A stretch of DNA of 64,000 bases from Wolbachia pipientis (GTDB taxonomy: Bacteria > Pseudomonadota > Alphaproteobacteria > Rickettsiales > Anaplasmataceae), in contig NZ_JAUCRB010000001.1 of NCBI RefSeq assembly GCF_030373985.1, positions 1-64,000 of the forward strand. Reading direction: 5' to 3'. The position numbers and the translations under genes were made by a program. This document shows positions 30,004 through 39,793 of this stretch, one piece after another (position 1 is the first letter of the stretch; every line of letters starts with the position of its first letter). The notes beneath the pieces were generated by a model. The model worked only from the letters and a program-made list of their open reading frames with translations, ran no database searches and was not told where the DNA came from.

Positions 30004-31223
30004 CTCTCTTGATTATAACACAAACAATTAAAGCTATTGCAATTTGAACACTTATAATCCCATTGCCCTTGTTCTTTGCTGCAACTTTTACATTTCCAGC
30101 CTGGATCAGGCAAAGCTTTTGAATCCATCTTGTTTAGCCAATAAATTGCTTGATCATATTCTTGCAACACAATCTTGAGCTGTACTGTAATAAGGTAGAT
30201 TGACATATAATTAGCTTTTTTCATAGCACTATCTAAGTGCTGGTTTGCAAGGCTATATTTACCTGAGCTAATTGAAGAGGAAGCCAGTAAACAATGACTA
30301 AAATAGTAATCGGGACGTAGATTGTATAGCCTTTCAGCACCTTTAATATTTAAACTGATGTAAATTTTTGCTAATTGAGGGGTAGGGTTTACTGTATACT
30401 CTGTCTCCAGTATTGCAGAAGCTTTTTTGATCTTTCCAAGTCTAATATATAACTCTGCCTTTAAATAATTGATTGGCTGAAAAGTTTCGCAATAACTTTG
30501 TGCTCTAAATAAAGACTTTATAGCCTCCTTTAAATTTCCTTTGCTTTCATACTGCTTTGCTAAAGCACAATAAAAAACTGCTAACATCTTTTTACAATCA
30601 AAGGGAAGGAAAATATTGAACTTTGCAGCTTCTTTTAATTTCAAAATTGCATTAACCCAATCTTCTTGTAATATGTAATGCTCTATTTGAAAGGGAATAG
30701 ACAGAATTTTATCATCAATTGAACTGGAACAGTATTCTATGAATTTTTGAAAGATTGCTCTTTTTTGTTTGAGGTGAGCAATCAGCTTATTAGCCAGAAG
30801 TAGAGCTAAGTTGCGATTTTTGTTTGCAATACTTGTCAAATTATTACTGAAAAAGCTATAATTTCCCGTCTTACCCGAGTTAAAGAGCTTTACTAAAGAT
30901 AACTTATCGCTTTCCTCACTTAAATTTTTGACTAGCTTGTGAGCGTTCTCTATATTGCCAAAATCTATGCTAAAAAAAGCCTCAAAGAGAAGCAATTCTT
31001 CTTTATCCCTTCTTCTGTTTCTTATGTTGGCAAGTGTCGATAAAATGGAAGAGAAAAAGCGTGCAAGCCCAATCAATAAAAATAATAAAATTATACAAGC
31101 AAAAATAATGAAATACAGATCAATACTTATAGTGTAATTGCCTAATTCTAACCTTATTATTTCACCACTTACCTTGATCCATATGACAAAAAAAGAGAGA
31201 GCAAAAACTATAAAATAAATCAT
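30000..31223 (-). CDS. HemY-like tetratricopeptide membrane protein
   Basis: The 407-residue protein has two N-terminal transmembrane segments (about residues 3-20 and 32-60), then a run of helical TPR-like repeats. The C-terminus (about residues 380-403) holds two Cys-x-x-Cys pairs that could bind zinc or iron, as in alphaproteobacterial HemY and LapB-type proteins. Despite the gene name used for the family, no enzymatic haem step is established for it. It overlaps the next upstream gene by four bases and ends convergent with the phosphohexomutase gene, also with a four-base overlap. Confidence 0.75.
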   Translation of the reverse strand: MIYFIVFALSFFVIWIKVSGEIIRLELGNYTISIDLYFIIFACIILLFLLIGLARFFSSILSTLANIRNRRRDKEELLLFEAFFSIDFGNIENAHKLVKNLSEESDKLSLVKLFNSGKTGNYSFFSNNLTSIANKNRNLALLLANKLIAHLKQKRAIFQKFIEYCSSSIDDKILSIPFQIEHYILQEDWVNAILKLKEAAKFNIFLPFDCKKMLAVFYCALAKQYESKGNLKEAIKSLFRAQSYCETFQPINYLKAELYIRLGKIKKASAILETEYTVNPTPQLAKIYISLNIKGAERLYNLRPDYYFSHCLLASSSISSGKYSLANQHLDSAMKKANYMSIYLITVQLKIVLQEYDQAIYWLNKMDSKALPDPGWKCKSCSKEQGQWDYKCSNCNSFNCLCYNQES

Positions 31224-31951
31224 GAGATATATTGTAATAAGTGATGATATATTGTTGAAATATTCTTAGAAGCTATAATAAAATTATTCAATTTACTGAG
31301 CCATAACTTAAATTCTGGGTGTGTTAAATTGCCTACTGCAGTAGCTATGCCCTGCCAGTCATTATCGTTTATTAACTCCTCAATTTCTGCAAATTTTACC
31401 CTCAATGGGTCATTCTTATCTTTTATCTTTATCCAATTTGAAATAACTTTTTCAAATAATGTACTCTTATTATAGTTAATAACAGCAATGTTTTTTTCAA
31501 AAGATAATTTCAGCTCGCGTAAAGTCTCTACCTCTTTCAAATTTTCCAATTCACCCACTGCACTTTCTATCTCTGGATCGTCAAGCTCCGATATTAAAGG
31601 CTTTATTGAACTTATATGATTATCAAATTTTGCTTCTTGTAATAACGAATTCTTCATTTTAACCACAAGCAATAGCAATTTTGCGAGGTTTTTATGCCTT
31701 GAACTACCATCACCTTGCTCACATTTAGTGAGCAGATTTCTCTTTAATTCAAACATTTTTTTTTCTATTCTTGATTGATTAGCTTCAAGTGACATTCTGA
31801 GTTCATTCATCTTCTCCATTAAAACTTTTATATTGTTCTTGCTTGCTTGTAGATTTATTTTGAAAGATATTATGTTATTTATTGCAATATAACTGGCAAA
31901 CAACAACACAATTAGGAGCAAGCCTATGTATTTTTGTTGAGTATCACTCAT
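31220..31951 (-). CDS. mitofilin-like membrane protein, short form
   Basis: The 243-residue protein has one N-terminal transmembrane helix (about residues 9-29), a coiled coil over about 30-75 and a helical C-terminal domain with DWQGIATAVGNLTHPEF near residue 200. In alphaproteobacteria a mitofilin (Mic60) homologue is encoded beside hemY, and the size, layout and position here fit a shortened version. That identity is inferred from synteny and layout. I start at ATG 31951, which overlaps the lolC stop by eight bases. A longer start at 32032 would overlap lolC by 89 bases and adds Cys/His-rich sequence unlike a signal. Confidence 0.6.
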   Translation of the reverse strand: MSDTQQKYIGLLLIVLLFASYIAINNIISFKINLQASKNNIKVLMEKMNELRMSLEANQSRIEKKMFELKRNLLTKCEQGDGSSRHKNLAKLLLLVVKMKNSLLQEAKFDNHISSIKPLISELDDPEIESAVGELENLKEVETLRELKLSFEKNIAVINYNKSTLFEKVISNWIKIKDKNDPLRVKFAEIEELINDNDWQGIATAVGNLTHPEFKLWLSKLNNFIIASKNISTIYHHLLQYIS

Positions 31952-33173
31952 AATATAGTATCTCAGCAGGATCTTGCGCAGCTGCCTGCAATGCAGGAGC
32001 AATTGTCGCCAAAAATGACAAGAATAATGCAAGTGTAGAAATACTTACTACGTCTTGAGGAACTAATATTACTGGCAAACTTGAAAAAAAGTATATCATA
32101 GGATCGAGTAGTTTAACATTAGTAATGCTTTCTAAAAATACTTTAATATTTTCAATATTGAGAGAAAAAACAACACCTATAATAGAGCCAAGGCAAGTTC
32201 CTGTAAAACCAATGAGTAATCCACAAGCGCAAAATATGCGCATAATGCTTCCACTTGTTGCACCAAATGTGCGCATAATTGCAATCGCAGATTTCTTTTC
32301 TTGCACTATCATCATTAAATTTGAAATAATATTGAATGCCGCCACAATTATAATCAAAGCAAGAATTAAAAACATCACATTTCTTTCAGTCTTTAAAGCA
32401 TTAAAATAGTGGCTTTGTTGTAATTGCCAACTTTCAGCTTCCATCTCTATTTCTTTTTCTATAGTGTTTGCTAGCTTATCAGCCTCAGTAATGTCGTCTA
32501 CAAACACTTCTATATTTCTAACACTACTTTTATAATTAAAAAAAGCCTGTGCTGCCTTTATAGGCATGTATATCAAGGTATTATCATACTCTAACATACC
32601 CATATCAAATATTGCTACAACCTCATACTCTTTCACTTTCGGCATCTCATCAAACAATGCATCAAACCCTTGAGGCGATATAAGAGTAATTTTATCGCCA
32701 TTATTAATATCTAATACTTCTGCTAGACGTGCCCCTATCATTACTCCTTCATTAAATTTTTTTATATTACCTATAATTATATTATTTATAATGCTAGTAT
32801 TATTAAGCAAGTCTTGAGTTGACAAACCCCGCACTATAGCGCCAGCAATTCTACCACTTGCTGCAATAATAACTTGGTCATTAGTCATAGGGATTGCTTT
32901 TAATACACCTGGAATTTTCTCAATAGATTTTGATACTGCATGGTAATCCGAATTCACATTTTTATCAAAATAAACATTAATATGGCCATCAATGCCAAAT
33001 ATTGAGTCAAGCAGCTTTGCTCTAAACCCGTTCATTACAGACATTACCACTATTAGTGTTGCAACTCCAAGAGCAATACCGATAATAGAAAACAAAGTCA
33101 TAATAGAGCAGAATCTAGCATTTTTTGCCCGCAAATAGCGAACAGCCATAGTAATTTCAAAGGCAATGGACAT
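31944..33173 (-). CDS. lolC: lipoprotein-releasing ABC transporter permease (LolC/E family)
   Basis: LolCDE releases outer-membrane lipoproteins from the inner membrane to the carrier LolA. The 409-residue protein has the MacB/LolC layout. A transmembrane helix at about residues 22-45 is followed by a periplasmic domain of about 200 residues, then three C-terminal helices with the FtsX-like core (ERNVMFLILALIIIVAAFNIIS, then AIMRTFGAT). It heads an overlapping cluster lolC, mitofilin-like, hemY-like. No lolD lies nearby. Confidence 0.9.
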   Translation of the reverse strand: MSIAFEITMAVRYLRAKNARFCSIMTLFSIIGIALGVATLIVVMSVMNGFRAKLLDSIFGIDGHINVYFDKNVNSDYHAVSKSIEKIPGVLKAIPMTNDQVIIAASGRIAGAIVRGLSTQDLLNNTSIINNIIIGNIKKFNEGVMIGARLAEVLDINNGDKITLISPQGFDALFDEMPKVKEYEVVAIFDMGMLEYDNTLIYMPIKAAQAFFNYKSSVRNIEVFVDDITEADKLANTIEKEIEMEAESWQLQQSHYFNALKTERNVMFLILALIIIVAAFNIISNLMMIVQEKKSAIAIMRTFGATSGSIMRIFCACGLLIGFTGTCLGSIIGVVFSLNIENIKVFLESITNVKLLDPMIYFFSSLPVILVPQDVVSISTLALFLSFLATIAPALQAAAQDPAEILYYE

Positions 33174-33369
33174 ACAAAATATTTAGAGTCATATTCTTGA
33201 AATTTTATATCATTGTAGACTTTTCTTCACTTGAAAACTAGAGGTTTTTAATTCCTTAGATTTGGAGGCTTATAGAATATCCTTAACACACAACTGTACG
33301 AAAATTGTAATTTGAGCCTGTATAGGGTGTCATGCAAATAGCTGAACTGTGATGACACTATAGGAGGGA

Positions 33370-33720
33370 TGACGCCTCTCTTGGACTCTTAAATTGCAAC
33401 TAATTTAAACATTAAGAAACTTGCTAAATGAAAAAAAAGACAAAGAAACCTCAGGTAGCGAGTTTTGACCCTATAATGCTGTAACTTGGGGCTGTGGTAA
33501 TTTGGTTGACGCTTAGTTTAAGCGCGATTTTGGTTGAATGTGAAAAATTTAAAAGACATGTAGCCCCAATAATTTAATGTAATCTGCCAAAAAATACTTT
33601 AAGTTTTTTACTGAATTTTGTCATTGAACCCATGCGGATCAAAAATAAGCTTTGAGTCAGAAATACCCTTAATGCCATAAAGGGACTGAAAAGACTGGTC
33701 AAGTAGTTTTTAGTCAGTTC
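33370..33720 (-). repeat. dispersed ~350-bp intergenic repeat, copy B (inverted)
   Basis: On the minus strand this matches copy A at 4511-4860 over nearly its full length, including the blocks GGTATTTCTGACTCAAAG, TGGGGCTACATGTCTTTTAAA, TCAAAACTCGCTACCTGAGG and TTTCTTAATGTTTAAATTAG, and the common right end GAGGCGTCA. It fills most of the 587-base gap between lolC and parB. The rest of that gap (33174-33369) carries the short repeat at 33325-33344 and no gene. Confidence 0.85.
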
Positions 33721-33760
33721 TTCCTGTTTTCAAATCATAATATTAGTGTAATTGCATAAT

Positions 33761-34612
33761 CTATATTTCAGGCTTTCTATTTAAAATTTTTAATATTAAA
33801 TCTAATTCATTTAGGTTATTATACCATATCATAACTTTACCCTTGGAATTATTATCATTAATTTTGATCTTTAAACCAAGTTGAGAAGATATAGTGCTTC
33901 CCATTATAGCTATGTTTTGATTTTTAGTATATTTTTGTTCTTTGTGGTTACTACCTTGATGTAAGTCTTTTATCAATTTTTCAGTTTGTCTAACGCTTAA
34001 GCCTTGAGAAACTATCTTTTCTGCAATACTTTCTGCATTTTCAACATTAATCAACGCTCTTGCATGACCCATAGACAATTTTTTTTCATTGATCATCACT
34101 TTTACACTGTAGGGAAGTGACAACATCCTAATCATGTTAGTTATGTGGCTGCGACTTTTGCCTACAACTGAGGCTAGTTCTTCATGTGTATAAAAGAACT
34201 CATTTATCAATTTTTTATATGCTTTACCTTCTTCTATTGGATTTATATCTTGCCTCTGTATATTTTCAATAATGGCTACTTCTAAGCATTCCTTGTCGCT
34301 CAAATCTTTTATAATGACTGGCACACTATCGAAATTTGCAATCTTACCTGCTCGCCAACGGCGCTCTCCTGCTATTATCTCATAGCCATCATTATTTGAA
34401 TTTTTGCGCACTATGATAGGCTGTATGATGCCGTTTTTCTCTATCGAACTTGCAAGCTCTTTCAATGACTCTTCATCAAAGTACTTCCTTGGCTGGAATG
34501 AGCTTGAATGCAGTAATGAAATAGGCAAATATTCTTGCCGATCTTCTTTATTATCATAGTTATCGCCTATGAGACCAGCAAGGCCTCTACCTAACCTTCT
34601 GTTATCCTTCAT
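33761..34612 (-). CDS. parB: chromosome partitioning protein ParB
   Basis: ParB binds parS sites near the origin and, with ParA, segregates the chromosome. The 283-residue protein has the N-terminal ParA-contact region (RRLGRGLAGLIGD) and the CTP-binding motifs with GERRWRAG near residues 82-89. A helix-turn-helix near 135-160 (ELASVVGKSRSHITNMIRML) and a C-terminal dimer domain follow. It overlaps parA by four bases. I did not see a clear parS palindrome near the genes. Confidence 0.95.
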   Translation of the reverse strand: MKDNRRLGRGLAGLIGDNYDNKEDRQEYLPISLLHSSSFQPRKYFDEESLKELASSIEKNGIIQPIIVRKNSNNDGYEIIAGERRWRAGKIANFDSVPVIIKDLSDKECLEVAIIENIQRQDINPIEEGKAYKKLINEFFYTHEELASVVGKSRSHITNMIRMLSLPYSVKVMINEKKLSMGHARALINVENAESIAEKIVSQGLSVRQTEKLIKDLHQGSNHKEQKYTKNQNIAIMGSTISSQLGLKIKINDNNSKGKVMIWYNNLNELDLILKILNRKPEI

Positions 34613-35451
34613 ACCACTCCATCACTCACCATCCTCTCCTCTTTACAGCTGCTTGCATGCTTTTTTAAAATCTCCTTTGCTAAACTTATATATGCTTGTG
34701 CACCAGGGCATTTAAGATCATATACAATAGCAGGCTTTCCATGAGAAGGAGCTTCTGATAGTCTGACATTACGTGGAATGATAGTTTCATATAATGGAAT
34801 AATAGTTTTATATACCTTGTCATTTAAATACTGACAAATATCATTTTTAATCTGTTCGCTAAGTTTATTACGTCTGTCATACATTGTTAACACTATTCCT
34901 TCTATTGCCAAAAAAGGGTTTAAGTTATTTCTTTTTATCAATTCCACAGTTTTAACCAGATGACTTAATCCCTCCAGGGCAAAAAATTCACACTGAAGAG
35001 GAACGATAATAGAATTAGCAGTGGTCAAGGCATTGATAGTAAGCAAACCAAGTGATGGAGGACAATCAATAATTATGTACTCATAATTATTGCATATTTT
35101 TTTTAACGTGCTTTTTAGCACAAATTTTCCTCGTTCAAGTTGTGATAGTTCAATTTCAGCAGCTGATAAATCAACCACTGACGAAATTAGTGATAAATTT
35201 GGAATTTCCTTTATATTGAAAATTGCTGATTCTATCAGTTTATTTTCACTACTTAGTAATATTTTATATATATTTTTTTCTTCTCTACTGCGATAAGAAA
35301 TCCCAAGCCCGGTACTAGCATTTCCTTGAGGGTCAAGGTCTACCAGTAAAGTACTTTTTCCTGCAGCAGCAAAGGCTGTCGATAAATTTATACTAGTTGT
35401 GGTTTTACCGACTCCACCTTTTTGATTTACTATTGCAATAGCCTTGCTCAC
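34609..35451 (-). CDS. parA: chromosome partitioning ATPase ParA
   Basis: ParA/Soj is a deviant Walker ATPase that moves ParB-parS complexes over the nucleoid. KGGVGKTTTS at residues 11-20 holds the signature Lys and the P-loop, and DLDPQGNAS near 39 and DCPPSLG near 130 are the other conserved motifs. The length of 280 residues is that of chromosomal Soj proteins. It forms an operon with parB. Confidence 0.96.
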   Translation of the reverse strand: MSKAIAIVNQKGGVGKTTTSINLSTAFAAAGKSTLLVDLDPQGNASTGLGISYRSREEKNIYKILLSSENKLIESAIFNIKEIPNLSLISSVVDLSAAEIELSQLERGKFVLKSTLKKICNNYEYIIIDCPPSLGLLTINALTTANSIIVPLQCEFFALEGLSHLVKTVELIKRNNLNPFLAIEGIVLTMYDRRNKLSEQIKNDICQYLNDKVYKTIIPLYETIIPRNVRLSEAPSHGKPAIVYDLKCPGAQAYISLAKEILKKHASSCKEERMVSDGVV

Positions 35452-35541
35452 GCCTTTTATCTTATGTGTGAAATAACTCTATTGTATATATGCTGGAAAT
35501 TTTTGCATTAGAAAATTTTTTTGTTGCCGATTGTACTAAAG

Positions 35542-38022
35542 TTAAAATATTTTTTTTGCTTTGTGTAGTACACTTTGAACTTTGTTTCCCAATTCATTTA
35601 GAGTGAATGGTTTTGGTAAAAAGTAAAAATCTTCTATGTTAATGTTGTAGTTCTTCAAAAATGCATCTTCTGCATATCCAGAAATAAAAATAACGTCAAT
35701 ATCTGGTCTGTAAATTAGAGCTTTTTTGACTATTTCTGGACCACTAACTTCTGGCATTATTACATCAGTGATTATTAGATCTATGTGTAGACTTTTTTCA
35801 CTTATTATTTCTAATGCCTTGCTGCCCATGCTAGCTTCTATTACATCGAATCCTCTTCTTTGTAACGCTTTAGTAGTGAATTCTCTTACCGAATCTTCAT
35901 CTTCGATTAATAAAATCGTACCATTACCTTTAACTTCATTTACTAATGGTTCCTCTATTTCTTTGCTATCTTTTTCTCTATTATTTTCATCTGATATATA
36001 GACCATAGGTAAAGATATTCTAAATTTACTTCCATGATTTACCTTACTAGCAACATAGATGTACCCTTCAGTTTGTTTAATAATACCATATACAGTAGAG
36101 AGGCCAAGACCTGTACCAGAGGTAATATCTTTAGTAGAAAAGAATGGGTCAAATACTTTTTGAAGTGTATCACTCGTCATTCCACATCCTGTATCAATTA
36201 CTTCAATTACAACATAATTTCCATGCTCAATTGCTTCTTTGTCCGGAGAAAACATATTCTTAGGTGTGGAATTTAGCGAATCAATCTTTTTATTAAAAGT
36301 TCGTATGGTTAGTTCTCCGCCCTTTTCCATAGCAGCACTAGCATTGATTACTAAGTTAATAATAACTTGCTCTAATTGTCCCTGATCGGCCCTCACCATA
36401 CCTAAATCTCTGCCATAATAAGCTGTAAATTTTATATTCTCGCCTATTAATCTTTTTATCATTTCATAAAGATTAGCTATCGTGCTGTTTACATCAATAA
36501 TTTTTGGTTGCATGGTCTGCCTTCTTGAGAAAGCGAGCAACTGCTTAACTAAATTTGATCCACGCTTTGCATTTTGTTGTATTTGTATTATATCTCCAAA
36601 AGATGGATCACCAGCTGAATGCTGGAGCAAAAGCAAATCACAGAATCCTATTATTCCGGTTAGTATGTTGTTAAAATCATGCGCAATACCACCTGCAAGC
36701 TGTCCTATAGCTTGCATTTTTTGATAATGCTCAAGTTTTATCTCCAGATTTTTATGCTCAGTGTTATCAACAAAATAGCAAAGTATGAACATTATCCTAT
36801 TATGAAGGAACTTATTGAAATGTATTTTCATGTTATTGTTATTGTTGAGCTGCACATCAAAAGATGCGTTATTTATCCTATTACTCGAAAAATATTCGCG
36901 TATTTTCATATGATAGTCATTTGATATTAGTGTAAAGATTGAATTGTTATCTGGCCCCGCAAGTTTTATTAGCGCTGTATTTTTCTTTACAAAGTTGCCG
37001 TTCACATCACATTGTGCAATAGCGATTGATGAGTTTGTAAAACAAGGGTGTAATTGATAATCAATAACGTTTGATTCAACTGGTGTAATAAGGCCATATA
37101 TATAATTATGATGATGTTTATCACAAAACATAGCAGTGCTCATATAAGCCTTAAATGGCACACAACTTATGGTGCAAAACAAAATTTCATTACCGATTGC
37201 TGTGTTATTATACTTGGATTGAAATATAAAATCGTTGATTGAGCTGCCTTTTTCTAGTTTTTTCAATTCGAATATGTCCAGAAACCTTTTATTTACAGAT
37301 AAAATTACCCCCTGAGCATTTGCAATGTAAGTTCCTATATTGTGCTTTTCTATTAATTCTTCGTATACTTGCTCTTTGTTCATCTGTGTTGCTTTTAACA
37401 CAAAATACCCATGAGGCCTTGCTATTGGTGCTAATGATAAATTTAAAATCTTATTACTATCTATAGCAACTTGGGGATTGTTTGGTATCGGTTCAAGAAG
37501 CAAAAGAAATTTGGATATTCCATTTTTCCTGCTTAAGGCAATGCGTACCTGTACAGAAGAGTTATTTTTTAGCGCATGATATAATGCCTTTCTATCCTTC
37601 TCCGAAATATTCCCTGCTTCAAGAATCTTGCTTAATGTAACATCGTCATCTACGTGATCCTTGAATCTTTCGTAGAACCTTGCATCAGCATAAACAACAC
37701 CCTCATCTTTGTGCAAAATAAGACAAAATTCTGTATTATGATTTAGCGCATTCGCAAATATTGCATTTTGAAATTCTATGATGTTAAGTAGGTACTTATA
37801 GTGTTTTATATTATATATTACAAAGAGAGTCATTAGAGTGCTAACTAATAGGTTAATCTCTATATTAATATGCCGATCATATATATCAAAAAAGTAGAGT
37901 GCTGATATTACTATCGAAGGTAAGAACATAATGACAGCCATAACCATAATTGACATTCCATGATCTCTCAATATAAAATCAACCCTGTTCTCTTTCTTGC
38001 TCTCTATATATCTTTTACTCAT
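35542..38022 (-). CDS. cckA: CckA-type hybrid sensor histidine kinase
   Basis: The 826-residue protein has two N-terminal transmembrane helices (about residues 25-65) and a PAS-rich middle part. A HisKA domain follows, with its phospho-acceptor His in AGGIAHDFNNILTG near residue 450, then a HATPase domain with DTGCGM and GTGLGLSTVYGI. A C-terminal receiver domain begins near residue 700 with phospho-acceptor Asp in LIITDVIMPE near 753. This layout and the H-box sequence are those of CckA, which in alphaproteobacteria feeds phosphate through ChpT to CtrA to control the cell cycle. I start at ATG 38022, three codons inside a longer GTG frame. Confidence 0.92.
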   Translation of the reverse strand: MSKRYIESKKENRVDFILRDHGMSIMVMAVIMFLPSIVISALYFFDIYDRHINIEINLLVSTLMTLFVIYNIKHYKYLLNIIEFQNAIFANALNHNTEFCLILHKDEGVVYADARFYERFKDHVDDDVTLSKILEAGNISEKDRKALYHALKNNSSVQVRIALSRKNGISKFLLLLEPIPNNPQVAIDSNKILNLSLAPIARPHGYFVLKATQMNKEQVYEELIEKHNIGTYIANAQGVILSVNKRFLDIFELKKLEKGSSINDFIFQSKYNNTAIGNEILFCTISCVPFKAYMSTAMFCDKHHHNYIYGLITPVESNVIDYQLHPCFTNSSIAIAQCDVNGNFVKKNTALIKLAGPDNNSIFTLISNDYHMKIREYFSSNRINNASFDVQLNNNNNMKIHFNKFLHNRIMFILCYFVDNTEHKNLEIKLEHYQKMQAIGQLAGGIAHDFNNILTGIIGFCDLLLLQHSAGDPSFGDIIQIQQNAKRGSNLVKQLLAFSRRQTMQPKIIDVNSTIANLYEMIKRLIGENIKFTAYYGRDLGMVRADQGQLEQVIINLVINASAAMEKGGELTIRTFNKKIDSLNSTPKNMFSPDKEAIEHGNYVVIEVIDTGCGMTSDTLQKVFDPFFSTKDITSGTGLGLSTVYGIIKQTEGYIYVASKVNHGSKFRISLPMVYISDENNREKDSKEIEEPLVNEVKGNGTILLIEDEDSVREFTTKALQRRGFDVIEASMGSKALEIISEKSLHIDLIITDVIMPEVSGPEIVKKALIYRPDIDVIFISGYAEDAFLKNYNINIEDFYFLPKPFTLNELGNKVQSVLHKAKKIF

Positions 38023-38135
38023 TGCACACACAAAAATGCTTTATTATATTTATTTAATTATTATAGATTTATTAACATCTTCGATGAGTAATTACTACTT
38101 AAATCTTTAAATATTAGGTATTGGTATAAGATATT

Positions 38136-38960
38136 ATGGAAGAACAAAAAACACAAGCTTTTGAATGGTTCTGCACACTAAGAGACAAAATTGTAGAAGC
38201 TTTCTTGTCTATTGAAGGACAGTTATCCACAGATCCAAAGATTGAAAAAAGGAAATGGAATCGTTCAGGTGGTGGAGGTGGCGAATCTACAATTATTTAC
38301 GGTAATGTTTTTGAAAAGGTAGGGGTAAATGTTTCAAAAGTACATGGAGAGTTCGCAGATTCAGTTATGAATGAAATTCCTGGCGCAAGTGAGAATGATG
38401 GGAAATTTTGGGCAAGTGGCATATCCTTAGTATCTCACATGCAATCGCCCCTTATCCCTGCGGCACATATGAACACAAGACTGATATATACCTCAAAACA
38501 ATGGTTCGGTGGAGGAATGGACTTTACTCCAACATATGAAAATGAGGAAGATTATAAGTATATTCATGAATCAGTCAAAACAACATGTGATGAATTTGAT
38601 ACTGAGTATTATCCAAAGTTCAAGGAGCAGTGCGACAGCTACTTTTTCTTACAACATAGAAAAGAACCGCGTGGCATTGGTGGAATTTTTTATGATAACC
38701 TTAATTCTGGTAACTGGAAAAATGACTTCAAATTTACAAAAGCAGTAGGTAAAGCCTTTTTGGAAATTTATTTGCATATTATACGTCAGCATGTGCAAAA
38801 ACCTTGGACGAAAGAACAACGGGAAACCCAACTAATAAAACGCGGCAGATATGTAGAATTCAATCTGCTTTATGACCGTGGCACAAGGTTTGGTTTAATG
38901 ACCGATGGGAATCCAGATGCGATTATGATGTCAATGCCACCTCTTGTTAAGTGGTTATAA
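38136..38960 (+). CDS. hemF: oxygen-dependent coproporphyrinogen III oxidase
   Basis: HemF oxidatively decarboxylates coproporphyrinogen III to protoporphyrinogen IX in haem synthesis. The 274-residue protein shows the family core: RSGGGGGESTI near residues 44-54, WFGGGMDFTPTY near 124-135, HRKEPRGIGGIFYDNL near 172-187 and the C-terminal GRYVEFNLLYDRGTRFGL. Length is close to the usual 280-300. It is monocistronic and divergent from cckA. Confidence 0.97.
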   Translation: MEEQKTQAFEWFCTLRDKIVEAFLSIEGQLSTDPKIEKRKWNRSGGGGGESTIIYGNVFEKVGVNVSKVHGEFADSVMNEIPGASENDGKFWASGISLVSHMQSPLIPAAHMNTRLIYTSKQWFGGGMDFTPTYENEEDYKYIHESVKTTCDEFDTEYYPKFKEQCDSYFFLQHRKEPRGIGGIFYDNLNSGNWKNDFKFTKAVGKAFLEIYLHIIRQHVQKPWTKEQRETQLIKRGRYVEFNLLYDRGTRFGLMTDGNPDAIMMSMPPLVKWL

Positions 38961-39168
38961 GATATTTACAAACCAAATGTGTGAACTTTGTTATTTGGAA
39001 GCAATTTTTCAATAACAAACGATATCATTCCAGCGCGTGGTGCCACAGCTTCACGAACTTTGTTTACGAAGACAGTATGTTAAATGTTACATCTAGCTTG
39101 TCTCAAACATAATGTGTTACTCCAATATCAAGCTAATTGGATAACATCCTTTTTGATAGATTGCTTAC

Positions 39169-39492
39169 TTACTCTGCAATAACCTTTTTTTCTTTTAGCA
39201 AGCTTTGCAGCTCTCCTTTTTCATACGTCTCACGAACGATGTCACAGCCACCAATAAACTTCCCCTTTACATATAATTGCGGAATCGTTGGCCAATCAGA
39301 AAACTTTTTTATGGATTCACGTACTTCATCATTCTCTAGCACGTTAACATATTTAAATTTCACGTTCAATTTTTTGAGAATTGACACAACGAGTCCAGAA
39401 AATCCACATTGAGGAAAATCAGAGGTGCCTTTCATGTATAACACCACGTCATTTTCTGCTATATCCTTTTTTATTTGTTCAAAATTGTTCAT
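39169..39492 (-). CDS. grxD: monothiol glutaredoxin (CGFS type)
   Basis: The CGFS-type monothiol glutaredoxin carries and delivers [2Fe-2S] clusters. The 107-residue protein has KGTSDFPQCGFS with its active Cys at residue 29, then WPTIPQLYVKGKFIGGCD, which contains the cis-Pro and GG glutathione-binding features. Its ATG lies 15 bases after the bolA stop. The pairing matches the known Grx4-BolA complex, so a shared iron-sulphur role is well supported. Confidence 0.95.
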   Translation of the reverse strand: MNNFEQIKKDIAENDVVLYMKGTSDFPQCGFSGLVVSILKKLNVKFKYVNVLENDEVRESIKKFSDWPTIPQLYVKGKFIGGCDIVRETYEKGELQSLLKEKKVIAE

Positions 39493-39507
39493 AAGCTCAC
39501 CTTAATT

Positions 39508-39726
39508 TTAAGCGCTAGTTTCTAATTGCAATGTGTGTATAAACTGGCCTTCCAATGCCTTATATACCATTTTATGCTGTTCTATTTTTGTCTTTCCAAA
39601 AAAACGCTTGGGGGCGATTTTTAAGTAATAATGATCATCATCCCCAGCAAGATCATTAACCTTTATATCAGTGTCAGGAAATGATTGCCTAATAACTTCT
39701 CCTAATTTAGAAATTGCAATAACCAT
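39508..39726 (-). CDS. bolA: BolA family protein
   Basis: This is a 72-residue BolA/IbaG-like protein with the class II KH-like fold and the conserved HKMVYKAL stretch near residues 50-57, followed by a short C-terminus. Proteins of this family bind monothiol glutaredoxins through a shared iron-sulphur cluster. The neighbour grxD on the same strand supports that role here. The length is short but complete. Confidence 0.9.
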   Translation of the reverse strand: MVIAISKLGEVIRQSFPDTDIKVNDLAGDDDHYYLKIAPKRFFGKTKIEQHKMVYKALEGQFIHTLQLETSA

Positions 39727-39793
39727 TGATTTATTCTGAGATACAATACTTTTATCATAAATCTAAAATGATTTTATGCAATTGAATTATTGA

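Noticed and set aside
31952-32032. Longer start for the mitofilin-like gene
   Set aside because: The extra 27 residues overlap lolC by 89 bases and are rich in Cys, His and Arg. The internal ATG at 31951 directly precedes the membrane helix.
33174-33760. Possible parS site or origin near parAB
   Set aside because: No perfect 16-bp parS-like palindrome or DnaA box cluster was seen; the gap is filled by the dispersed repeat.
39169-39726. BolA and monothiol glutaredoxin pair as a possible novel system
   Set aside because: This is a well-known and conserved iron-sulphur partnership, so it is an ordinary finding.
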